NCBI GenBank assembly: GCA_035291025.1
Contig: DATDTB010000102.1
Span: 1-9,974 of the forward strand
DNA: 9,974 nt
Direction of reading: 5' to 3'
Source: DATDTB01 sp035291025
GTDB lineage: Archaea > Iainarchaeota > Iainarchaeia > JAFGOX01 > DATDTB01
Below, piece by piece: positions 1 to 6,897 of this stretch; the first letter of the stretch is position 1; each line of letters opens with the position of its first letter. Below the pieces are notes generated by a model. It was not told where the DNA came from, searched no databases, and was given only the letters and a program-made list of their open reading frames with translations. The position numbers and the translations under genes were made by a program.

Positions 1-1195
1 AAACGCGGTCATAGCCTTGATGCCGTACTACGGCTACAACACCCAGGACGCCATAGTGATCAACAAGGGCTCAATTGACAGGGGCTTCGCGCGGGGCTTT
101 TACTTCAAGACATACACTGCGGAGGAAAAGATTTACTCAGGCGGCCAAAAAGACAACTTCGAGGTTCCAACAGAGGAAATAACCGGGTACCGCGGGGACG
201 AGTCATACGTAAGGCTGGGCGAGGACGGAATAGTTGCGCCCGAGACGTTCGTGAAAGAAGGGGAAGTACTCGTTGGCGGGACTTCTCCTCCAAGGTTCTT
301 GGAGGAAATCTCAGAATTCGGCTTGATTGAGGAAAAACGCCGCGAGAAATCCATTGAAAACGCGCTGGACTCGGAAGGGTACGCCGACACCGTTGTCTTG
401 AGCGAAAGCCGCTCGGGTACCAAGACAGTGCAAATAAAGATGCGCGCGCACTTGATTCCCGAGCTGGGTGACAAGTTCAGCTCCATGCACTACCAAAAAG
501 GAGTCATTGGAGCGATAGTCTCGGAAGAAGACATCCCGTTCACGCGCGACGGGATAAAGCCGGACCTGATAATCAACCCAGCCGCCATCCCTTCGCGGAT
601 GATCATGGCGCAAGTGCTTGAAATACTCCTGGGAAAGAAGTGCAGCATGCAGGGAGTTATACACGACGGGACAGCGTTCAACCCCGTTGACTACTCGGAC
701 ATCAAGAAGGTCTTGATAAACAGCGGGTTGAGGCCTGACGGAAAAGAGGCAATGTACGACGGCATAACCGGGGAAAAACTCGAGGCGGAAATATTCGTTG
801 GAGTCGGGTATTACAGGAGATTGAAGCACATAACCCGCTCAATAATCCAGGCAAGGGGCCGCGGAAAGGTTCAAATGCTCACGAGGCAGCCAACGGAGGG
901 AAAGGCCCGGCAAGGCGGGCTGAAGTTCGAGGAAATGCAGAGAGACGCGCTAATAGGCCACGGCGCGGCGATGCTCTTGCAGGACCGGCTGTTGTTGAAC
1001 TCGGACAAGACAATTGTTCCTGTCTGCAAGAAGTGCGGGGTGCTGGCAATAAACGACACGATCCGTGGAAAGGAAGTGTGCCCATTGTGCAAGGGAAACG
1101 CGATAGTGCAAGTGACGATGCCTTACGCCTTCAAGCTCGCCTTGGACGAGCTAAAGGCGCTGCACATTTACCCAAAGCTGGTCGTTGAAGAATAA
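1..1195 (+). CDS. rpoB: DNA-directed RNA polymerase subunit B, C-terminal part (5' end outside window)
   Basis: This is the C-terminal 398 residues of the second-largest RNA polymerase subunit; in-frame codons begin at base 2, so the gene runs off the left edge. It forms the hybrid-binding and clamp-contacting half of the active centre. Visible motifs in order: GYNTQDA (bases 35-52), GDKFSSMHYQKG (467-502), the IIQARGRGKVQMLTRQPTEG stretch, GGLKFEEMQRD (914-946), and a C-terminal zinc ribbon with CKKC and CPLC pairs (about 1025-1093). The two active-site lysines (GDK and QKG) are kept. Several normally fixed residues differ: Glu to Gln in the ED pair, Arg to Met and Gly to Tyr in SRHGQKG, and FGEMER reads FEEMQR. 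Whether B is one polypeptide or split into B''/B' cannot be told, because both forms share this end. It is followed 25 bases later by rpoA1, as usual in archaea. Confidence 0.96.
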   Translation, partial: NAVIALMPYYGYNTQDAIVINKGSIDRGFARGFYFKTYTAEEKIYSGGQKDNFEVPTEEITGYRGDESYVRLGEDGIVAPETFVKEGEVLVGGTSPPRFLEEISEFGLIEEKRREKSIENALDSEGYADTVVLSESRSGTKTVQIKMRAHLIPELGDKFSSMHYQKGVIGAIVSEEDIPFTRDGIKPDLIINPAAIPSRMIMAQVLEILLGKKCSMQGVIHDGTAFNPVDYSDIKKVLINSGLRPDGKEAMYDGITGEKLEAEIFVGVGYYRRLKHITRSIIQARGRGKVQMLTRQPTEGKARQGGLKFEEMQRDALIGHGAAMLLQDRLLLNSDKTIVPVCKKCGVLAINDTIRGKEVCPLCKGNAIVQVTMPYAFKLALDELKALHIYPKLVVEE

Positions 1196-1208
1196 CTAAA
1201 AGAGAATT

Positions 1209-1213
1209 GGTGA
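1209..1213 (+). promoter_or_regulatory. Ribosome binding site of rpoA1
   Basis: GGTGA lies 7 bases before the ATG at 1221 and matches the archaeal anti-Shine-Dalgarno sequence. It supports ATG 1221 rather than the in-frame TTG immediately before it at 1218. Confidence 0.65.
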
Positions 1214-1220
1214 ACTTTTG

Positions 1221-3851
1221 ATGGTTTCAACTGGAATCAAGACCATTTCCTCAATAGAGTTCAAGGTCTTGGACCCTGAAAGGATTAGGTCAATGTCCGC
1301 TGTAGAGATAACCACCGCGGAAACGTACGACTTGGACGGCTTCCCAATCGAGGGGAGCTTAATGGACCCGCGCCTCGGAGTCATTTCGCCTGGGCTGAGG
1401 TGCAAGACTTGCGGGCAGAGAATGAACAAGTGCCCGGGCCACTTCGGGCTCATTGAACTGGTCCGCCCAATAATTCACATCAAGTTCTCTGAAGCCATCC
1501 GCGACTGCCTGGTTGCTACTTGCCACAAGTGCGGGAAAGTCCCCCTGGCTCAAGACGTCTTGCACGGGTTCAAGGAAAAAATGAAGCTGGCCAACACCCC
1601 CGAAGAGCGGAGAGAGATAGGCAAGGACGTCATCCGAAAGTCAAAATCGGTCAAGAAATGCAGCCAGTGCGGTTCCGACCGCGAGCTGGTTGTTTACAAG
1701 AAGCCCGGAAGGTACATGGAGGGAACCAAGAGGCTTTTCCCTACAGAGATACGGGAAAGGCTTGTCAGGGTGGCCAGCGACGAAGTGTGGCTATTGGGCT
1801 TTGACAAGGACGTTAGGCCGGAGTGGTGGGTGCTGACTGTGCTGGCTGTTCCGCCGGTGACGATGCGCCCGAGCATCACTTTGGAAACGGGCCAAAAAAG
1901 CGAGGACGACTTGACGCACAAGCTAAGCGACATCGTGAGAACAAACCAAAGGCTCAAGGAAAACATTAACGCGGGCGCGCCGCAAATCATAGTCGAAAGC
2001 ATGTGGGACTTGTTGCAGTACAACTTGACCACTTACTTTGACAACGCCGCCCCCGGGGTCCCGCCGGCAAACGACCGCACGGGCAGGCCGTTGAGGACGC
2101 TGACTCAAAGGCTCACTGGAAAAGAAGGGCGCTTCAGGCTCTCGCTTTCCGGAAAAAGGGTAAACTTCAGCGCAAGAAGCGTGGTTAACCCGGACCCCTT
2201 CATTTCAATAAACGAAGTCGGGGTGCCCCGTGAAGTCGCGGAAAAGCTCACTTACCCGGAGAGAGTAACTGAGTGGAACATTGACCACTGCAGGGAACTC
2301 GTGAAGAGAACCGAGTACCCAATGGTCCGAACAGTAATCAGTCCCTTGGGCTTGAAAAAGAAGCTAATAGACGCGAACAAGGAAGAAATACTGACAGAGC
2401 TGGCGCCCGGCTGGGTGGTGGAAAGGGACATGATTGAAGGCGACACCGCGTTATTCAACCGCCAGCCATCCCTTCACAGGATGAGCGAAATGGCCCACAA
2501 GGTAAAGATTCTCCCGGCAAGAAGCTTCCGAATCCACCCGGCTGTAACGAAGCCATACAACGCGGACTTCGACGGGGACAACATGAACCTGCACTTCCCG
2601 CAAGAACTCGAGGCAAGAGTCGAGGCCGAGGAGTTGTTGGCGGTGGAAAAACACGTTTTGTCGCCAAGGTACGGCGGCCCGGTCATCTGCGCCCAAGAAG
2701 ACCTGATTTCAGGGATTGCACTATTGACGTTGAAGAGCACAAAGGTTTCAAGAGAGGACGCGATGCATTTCGCGCAAATACTCGGCCAAAAGGAGCTGCC
2801 AAAGCCGGCAAACGACGACGGAACCTTCACGGGAAAGCAAATATTCAGCTTGATCTTGCCGAAGGACTTGAACATGAACTTCAGGAGCAACGTCTCCGAC
2901 ACATTGAGGCGCGCCGGGATTTGCACTGCTGAATGCGTTGGAGAGAAGTGCAGGCACGACGCAAACGTGGTGATCAGGGATGGGGAGCTGGTTTGCGGCA
3001 TAATTGACGACCACGCCGTCGGCGAAAAAAAAGGCAAGCTGTTGTCCAAGATCGCGAAAACGCGGGACACGGAGTACTTGAAGTGGTTCATTGACAAAAT
3101 ATCCGAGATGGCGCTGGTCGCGTTGAACCACATAGGGATTACATTGTCGTTGTCCGAATTCGAGTCAGACATTGGAAAGAGGGACAAGATAGTGGAGGAA
3201 GGCCTGAAGAAGGGTGAAAAAGTCGTGGAGTCCTACAAGAAGGGCACGCTGCAAAGCCTTCCAGGGCTGACTTACGAGGAGAGCTTCGAGAGGGAAATGA
3301 TCATTTTGGGAATGGAGACAAAGAAGGCCGCGCTGGACATTGCATTGGAGGAAAAAATACGAAGGCTCGCGGAAGAAAGGCCTTCATACGACGCGTTGTT
3401 AATGATGCTTGTCGGGGCCCGCGGAAAGGTGAGCAACATTGAAAACATCAGCGCGCTCCGCGGCCAGATAACCCTGCAAGGAGAACGGCCAACTGAGGGA
3501 TACGAGGGGCGCCTGACGCCGTGCTACGAACGCGGAGACGTTGGACTGCTCGCAAGGGGTTTCGTTCCTCACAACTTGCTTGAAGGCGTGCCCCCAAAGG
3601 AATTCTTCTTCGACGCCATGGGCGGGAGAATCGGGGAAATTGAAAAGTCAAGCCTTTCCACGCGGAAGTCGGGTTACCTGCAAAGGCAGCTCGTTTACGC
3701 CCTCCAAGACGCTGGAGCCAAGCACGACCACAGCGTGAGGAGCGCGACCGGCGACGTGATCCAGTTCCTTTACGGCGGCGACGGCGTCTTCCCAATGCAC
3801 ACCACGCGCGGCAAGATATTCGACTTAGAAGAGTTGACTGAAGAGGACTGA
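1221..3851 (+). CDS. rpoA1: DNA-directed RNA polymerase subunit A'
   Basis: This is the N-terminal part of the archaeal largest subunit (876 residues, a normal length for A'), carrying clamp, active site, funnel and bridge helix. Motifs in order: a zinc-binding CKTCG...CPGHFG near residues 60-75, two further CxxC pairs (CHKC, CSQC), GKRVNFSAR before the active site, FNRQPSLHRMS, and the catalytic NADFDGD at residues 447-453 (2559-2579) with all three Mg-binding aspartates. The funnel/bridge section is odd. GARG is kept, but the usual GQQ reads GQI. In the bridge helix (about residues 794-823) GGR to SGY spans 19 residues instead of the 18 I expect in all cellular polymerases, with Ile, Glu, Lys and Arg at normally fixed positions. 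ATG 1221 is chosen over TTG 1218 because of the GGTGA spacing. rpoA2 follows after 15 bases. Confidence 0.97.
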   Translation: MVSTGIKTISSIEFKVLDPERIRSMSAVEITTAETYDLDGFPIEGSLMDPRLGVISPGLRCKTCGQRMNKCPGHFGLIELVRPIIHIKFSEAIRDCLVATCHKCGKVPLAQDVLHGFKEKMKLANTPEERREIGKDVIRKSKSVKKCSQCGSDRELVVYKKPGRYMEGTKRLFPTEIRERLVRVASDEVWLLGFDKDVRPEWWVLTVLAVPPVTMRPSITLETGQKSEDDLTHKLSDIVRTNQRLKENINAGAPQIIVESMWDLLQYNLTTYFDNAAPGVPPANDRTGRPLRTLTQRLTGKEGRFRLSLSGKRVNFSARSVVNPDPFISINEVGVPREVAEKLTYPERVTEWNIDHCRELVKRTEYPMVRTVISPLGLKKKLIDANKEEILTELAPGWVVERDMIEGDTALFNRQPSLHRMSEMAHKVKILPARSFRIHPAVTKPYNADFDGDNMNLHFPQELEARVEAEELLAVEKHVLSPRYGGPVICAQEDLISGIALLTLKSTKVSREDAMHFAQILGQKELPKPANDDGTFTGKQIFSLILPKDLNMNFRSNVSDTLRRAGICTAECVGEKCRHDANVVIRDGELVCGIIDDHAVGEKKGKLLSKIAKTRDTEYLKWFIDKISEMALVALNHIGITLSLSEFESDIGKRDKIVEEGLKKGEKVVESYKKGTLQSLPGLTYEESFEREMIILGMETKKAALDIALEEKIRRLAEERPSYDALLMMLVGARGKVSNIENISALRGQITLQGERPTEGYEGRLTPCYERGDVGLLARGFVPHNLLEGVPPKEFFFDAMGGRIGEIEKSSLSTRKSGYLQRQLVYALQDAGAKHDHSVRSATGDVIQFLYGGDGVFPMHTTRGKIFDLEELTEED

Positions 3852-3866
3852 AAAAGGTTGTTTTTT

Positions 3867-4982
3867 ATGGCTGCAAAGTCCAAGAAGGAAATTCAAATCC
3901 CGGCGCACGTCGTGAGAGAATTCGAGAGAGTCCTTGAAAGGTCTGGCGAAAAAATAACTGAAAAGAGCCGCAAGGAATTCTTTGAAAAGGCCAGGGAAAT
4001 TTACGAAAAAAGCCTCGTTACCCCAGGGGAGGCTATTGGGACAATTGCGGCGCAGAGCATTGGAGAGCCCACAACTCAAGGCGCCTTGAGGGCGTTCCAC
4101 TTCGCTGGAGCCTTGTCCGTTTCAGGGGGCCTCGACCGCTCCCAGGAGCTTTTCACCGCGTCCCGCGTCATAAAAACCCCGCAAATGGAGATCCACTTCC
4201 AGCCCGAAATGGCTAGAGACGAGAAAAAAATCAACGCCTTCCAGAAAAAAATAGTCGAAGTGCGGGTAAGCGAGGTCGCCAACGTGACGAAGCACTTGGG
4301 CGAAAAGAGCGTCACTATATCCCTGAAGCCGCAGAACGACAAGAGCGCTACCTTGGAAGAAATCGCCGAAAAAATGGAGAAAACCCTAAAAGTCCAGCCA
4401 AAGGTCTTGAAGGAAAGAATTGAGGTGTCGCAGAAAAACCTGCCCTTGAAAAAGATTTCACTGTTCGCCCAAAAGGTCTCCGAGCTGACCTTGAGAGGGG
4501 TTCCCGGCATAACGCACGCAGTGCGCGAGAAAATAGGACCTGAGTACGTGGTGCACACGCGGGGGTCAAACATTGAGGAAGTAATTTCGATGCAGGAAGT
4601 TGACCCGCGGAGGGTGTTCACCAACGACGTGAGGCAAATAGAGGAGTTCTTTGGAGTCGAAGCCGCTAGGAGGGTGTTCCTGGAAGAACTCAAAAAGGTT
4701 TACTCCGGCGGGGAATACGTTGACGCGAGGCACTTGTCGCTGGCGTCTGACGCCATCACGTTCAGCGGAAAACTCGAGGCAGCGGGAAGGACTGGGATTT
4801 CGGGAAGCAAGCAAAGCGTGCTCGCGCGCGCCGGCTTCGAGGAAACGTCAAAGAACTTGTTTGACGCAGTGCTTTACGGGGAAAAAGAAACATTCAAGGG
4901 AGTGGCTGAAAACATCATTGTCGGAAAGCTCATAAACCTTGGAACTGGAACAGTGAAAGTGATGATGAAGTTCCAAGAGTAA
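3867..4982 (+). CDS. rpoA2: DNA-directed RNA polymerase subunit A''
   Basis: This is the C-terminal part of the largest subunit (371 residues, typical of A''), supplying the trigger loop and the base of the clamp/jaw. Conserved landmarks are TPGEAIGTIAAQSIGEP near residues 51-67, the trigger-loop start with Gln71, Leu74, Arg75 and His78, TRGSNIEEV, DARHLSL, GRTGISGSKQSVLARAGFEET, and the C-terminal ENIIVGKLINLGTGTV. The substrate-facing Gln/Leu/Arg/His are kept. However, the usual QMT is QGA, RTFH is RAFH, the loop from AG to the PR motif is two residues shorter, and LPR reads LDR. ATG 3867 is preferred over TTG 3858 because it gives a conventional start; the upstream AAAAAGGTTG is only a weak ribosome binding site. 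The next gene, eL30, begins 23 bases downstream. Confidence 0.96.
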   Translation: MAAKSKKEIQIPAHVVREFERVLERSGEKITEKSRKEFFEKAREIYEKSLVTPGEAIGTIAAQSIGEPTTQGALRAFHFAGALSVSGGLDRSQELFTASRVIKTPQMEIHFQPEMARDEKKINAFQKKIVEVRVSEVANVTKHLGEKSVTISLKPQNDKSATLEEIAEKMEKTLKVQPKVLKERIEVSQKNLPLKKISLFAQKVSELTLRGVPGITHAVREKIGPEYVVHTRGSNIEEVISMQEVDPRRVFTNDVRQIEEFFGVEAARRVFLEELKKVYSGGEYVDARHLSLASDAITFSGKLEAAGRTGISGSKQSVLARAGFEETSKNLFDAVLYGEKETFKGVAENIIVGKLINLGTGTVKVMMKFQE

Positions 4983-4995
4983 AAGAGAGGACTGA

Positions 4996-5003
4996 GTGAG
5001 GGG
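4996..5003 (+). promoter_or_regulatory. Ribosome binding site of rpl30e
   Basis: GTGAGGGG sits directly ahead of the ATG at 5006, with a spacing of only 2 bases from its last G. The purine-rich segment is the best candidate site, but the register against the 16S rRNA tail is imperfect. Confidence 0.45.
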
Positions 5004-5005
5004 AA

Positions 5006-5317
5006 ATGGTTGACGTTGAAGAAGTGCACAAGGAACTGCGGAGAGCGGTTGACACGGGAAAAGTCGAGTTCGGCAGCAAAAAAGTCCTGGAAAGCGCTTC
5101 GCACGGCAAGACTCAGGCAATAGTGTGCGCAGGGAACCTGCCCGAAAACGTGCTGAGCAAAATCAAGAGGAGCGCGAGCCTTTCAAACATCCCCTTGTTT
5201 GTTTCCGACAAGAACGGACTGGAGCTGGGGCAAGTGTGCGGAAAGCCATTCAATGTTGGAAGCGCAAGCATCCTGGACTCTGGAAGGTCAAAGATACTCG
5301 AGGCGCTGAAGGCTTAG
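5006..5317 (+). CDS. rpl30e: Large-subunit ribosomal protein eL30 (L30e)
   Basis: A 103-residue protein of the L7Ae/L30e RNA-binding superfamily, which folds as an alpha/beta/alpha sandwich binding kink-turn-like RNA. In archaea and eukaryotes it is a component of the 60S/50S subunit. Family traits seen: the N-terminal helix followed by TGKVEFGSKKVLE (residues 17-29), a strand with AIVCAGNLPE, a second helix with KIKRSASLSNIP, and the C-terminal LGQVCGKPFNVGSASILDSG block. That matches the LGxxCGKPFxVxxxAIxDxG signature of archaeal eL30. Length is normal. It lies between rpoA2 and nusA, the usual archaeal place. No residue looks anomalous, in contrast to its neighbours. Confidence 0.93.
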   Translation: MVDVEEVHKELRRAVDTGKVEFGSKKVLESASHGKTQAIVCAGNLPENVLSKIKRSASLSNIPLFVSDKNGLELGQVCGKPFNVGSASILDSGRSKILEALKA

Positions 5318-5357
5318 GCCAAGAAGGGAAAAAGCCACTCATACCCGCGGTGAAGGA

Positions 5358-5384
5358 ATGGAAAAAAGCGAGTGGTTGAATTGA
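5358..5384 (+). other. Possible 8-codon leader ORF overlapping the nusA start
   Basis: An ATG at 5358, preceded by GGTGAAGGA (5349-5357), opens an 8-codon frame ending in TGA at 5382-5384. The TGA overlaps a TTG at 5381 that is in frame with nusA (TTGA overlap). This could allow translational coupling from a better start codon than the GTG/TTG of nusA. It may equally be chance, as the ribosome site to ATG gap is short. Confidence 0.25.
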
Positions 5385-5800
5385 AGTTAAGCGACAGCGA
5401 GCTCCAGTACCTTACCCTAATAACAAGGCACGCAAACGTCTTGCCCTTGGACTGCGTTGACGAGAAAAAATACAACGCCTTGGGTGTATTGCTAAAGCCC
5501 GAAGACGTCGGCAAGTTTTTCGGGAAAAACGGCTCCAACCTCCGACAGCTTAAAAAAGGTATTGGCGGGGTTAATATAATAGTAGTGCAAAGCTCTGAAG
5601 CGCCAGAAACCTTTTTGTTGAACGCTTTCAAGCCAGTAAAACCGAAGAGCGTCAAAGTCCTGGACTTGGAAAGCTCGGCGTCAGTGTCGTTCCAGCAAGG
5701 CGACAGGTTCAAGGTTTCAAGGCACCGCATTGAAATAGTTAAGAGGTTCGCGGAAAGAAGGTTTGGAATCAAGGAAGTGAGAGTCAGTTTCACTCAGTGA
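5372..5800 (+). CDS. nusA: Archaeal NusA-like transcription factor (two KH domains)
   Basis: A 142-residue protein matching the short archaeal NusA family, which is basically two KH RNA-binding domains without the bacterial N-terminal and S1 parts. It acts in transcription elongation/termination or RNA binding near the polymerase. Order: an N-terminal strand/helix (KLSDSELQYL), the LDCVDEKKYNALGVL segment, KH1 with DVGKFFGKNGSNL (GxxG at residues 51-54), then KH2. KH2 keeps the helix IVKRFAERRFGIKEV, but its GxxG loop is replaced by Ser116-Arg-His-Arg119. The start is uncertain: GTG 5372 gives MVELKLS, TTG 5381 gives MKLS. An in-frame stop at 5351-5353 rules out anything longer. It is preceded by eL30 and followed 16 bases later by rps12, the standard archaeal order. 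Confidence 0.9.
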   Translation: MVELKLSDSELQYLTLITRHANVLPLDCVDEKKYNALGVLLKPEDVGKFFGKNGSNLRQLKKGIGGVNIIVVQSSEAPETFLLNAFKPVKPKSVKVLDLESSASVSFQQGDRFKVSRHRIEIVKRFAERRFGIKEVRVSFTQ

Positions 5801-5816
5801 AAAAAGGGATTTTTGA

Positions 5817-6245
5817 ATGGCAAGAGGGGAATTCGCTGGAAGGCAGTTGCTGCGGTACAGGCAGAAATGGAAATGGAAGGACTGGAACTACAAGCGAAAG
5901 ACCCTGCGCTCAAAGGAAAGAGTCGACCCCCTCGAGGGTTCGTCCCAGGCCCGCGGAATCGTCTTGAGCAAGAAAAACGTCGAGCAAAAACAGCCACACT
6001 CCGGGTTAATCAAGTGCGTACGCGTCCAATTGGTAAAGAATGGAAAGCAAATAACGGCTCACTGCCCCTTGGACGGCGCAATCAAGTTCATTGACGAACA
6101 CGACGAAGTCCTAGTTGAAGGACTGGGAGGCTCGCTTGGCGGCCCGCTGGGGTCGATGTGGGGCGTCAAGTGGAAAGTCGTTAGAGTTAACGGCGTCGCC
6201 TTGGAAGAATTGAGGACTGGAAGAAAGGAAAAATCCAAGAGGTAA
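5817..6245 (+). CDS. rps12: Small-subunit ribosomal protein uS12
   Basis: A 142-residue uS12, the decoding-centre protein that lies beside the A site of the 30S subunit and influences codon-anticodon accuracy. Archaeal signatures: a basic N terminus, KWKDWNYKR, DPLEGSSQARGIVL (residues about 37-50), VEQKQP, CVRVQLVKNGKQITA, DGAIKFIDEHDEV, VVRVNGVALEEL and a basic tail. The start ATG 5817 has a partial GGGAT ribosome site 6 bases upstream and follows nusA by 16 bases. Two loops that contact mRNA and tRNA are unusual. The near-universal PNSA-(I/L)RK motif reads PHSGLIK (residues 60-66). The loop usually GDIPGVRY reads GSMWGVKW (residues 112-119). The loops are the usual length, so the changes are substitutions and not indels or a frameshift. 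Confidence 0.95.
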   Translation: MARGEFAGRQLLRYRQKWKWKDWNYKRKTLRSKERVDPLEGSSQARGIVLSKKNVEQKQPHSGLIKCVRVQLVKNGKQITAHCPLDGAIKFIDEHDEVLVEGLGGSLGGPLGSMWGVKWKVVRVNGVALEELRTGRKEKSKR

Positions 6246-6270
6246 AAAAACTGGGAAAAAGGTTGACTGA

Positions 6271-6897
6271 ATGGCTGCGCGAACTCAAGAACTCGTACCT
6301 GAAATCAAGATGTTCGGGAAGTGGGACTCCAACGTGGAAATACACGACGTGAGCCTGAAGCCTTACATCAGCCTCAAGTCGCAGTTCGTTCCGCACACTC
6401 ACGGCATGTGGGTTGCAAAGGCGCAAAAGCAGAAAATGAATGTTGTCGAAAGGCTCGCAAACAGGCTCATGAGGAGCGCGCAGGGCACTAAGAAGCTGTC
6501 GGGCCACTACGTGCGCAGCAGGAGGAACTGCGGGAAAAAGCTCCTCGCGCTGCACATCGTAAGGGACGCTTTCGAAATGGTTGAAAGCGAAGTCAAGCAA
6601 AACCCAGTTTCTGTTTTAATCAAGGCAATTGAAAACGCCGGCATAAGGGAAGACATCACCAGGGTAAAGCGCGGAGGCATGACTTACTCGGTTGCCGTGG
6701 ACGTCTCGCCGCTGCAGAGAATAGACGAGTCACTCAAAAACATCTCGCTGGGGACATTGAATTCTTCGTTCAAGAACAAGAAAAGCGTCGAAAGGGCGCT
6801 CGCCGACGAGATATTGCTTGCGGCAAAGGAAGACGCCCAAAGCTTTGCCATAAAGAGGAGAAACGAAATCGAGAGAATGGCAAAAGCGGCCAGGTAG
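6271..6897 (+). CDS. rps7: Small-subunit ribosomal protein uS7
   Basis: A 208-residue archaeal uS7, which nucleates folding of the 16S rRNA 3' major domain and lies near the E site. Seen: KMFGKWD near residues 13-19, the IVERL-type MNVVERLANRLM (56-67), GKKLLALHIVRDAFEMV (88-104), NPVSVLIKAIENA, REDITRVKRGGMTYSVAVDVSPLQR, and the FKNKKSVERALADEI ... KRRNEIERMAKAAR C terminus. Between RLMRS and CGKK lies a basic insertion of roughly 20 residues (about 69-88) that typical archaeal uS7 proteins, where this part is shorter, lack. The start ATG 6271 is preceded by GGTTGACTGA, a poor ribosome site. It ends the tight gene run; a 97-base gap follows. Confidence 0.95.
   Translation: MAARTQELVPEIKMFGKWDSNVEIHDVSLKPYISLKSQFVPHTHGMWVAKAQKQKMNVVERLANRLMRSAQGTKKLSGHYVRSRRNCGKKLLALHIVRDAFEMVESEVKQNPVSVLIKAIENAGIREDITRVKRGGMTYSVAVDVSPLQRIDESLKNISLGTLNSSFKNKKSVERALADEILLAAKEDAQSFAIKRRNEIERMAKAAR

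Noticed and set aside
2474..3187. Antisense open frame of 237 codons over rpoA1
   Set aside because: It lies wholly opposite a well-recognised gene. The strong C-ending codon preference on the sense strand leaves few antisense stops, and the translation has no recognisable domain.
3612..3677. Sequencing frameshift explaining the unusual bridge helix
   Set aside because: The +1 frame gives an unrelated Gly/Lys/Ser-rich sequence and the +2 frame hits a stop, so compensating indels do not recover the canonical motif; flanking sequence is in frame.
5813..6094. Plus-strand frame of 93 codons overlapping rps12
   Set aside because: A different frame of the conserved uS12 gene with a non-ATG start; uS12 in its own frame matches its family throughout.
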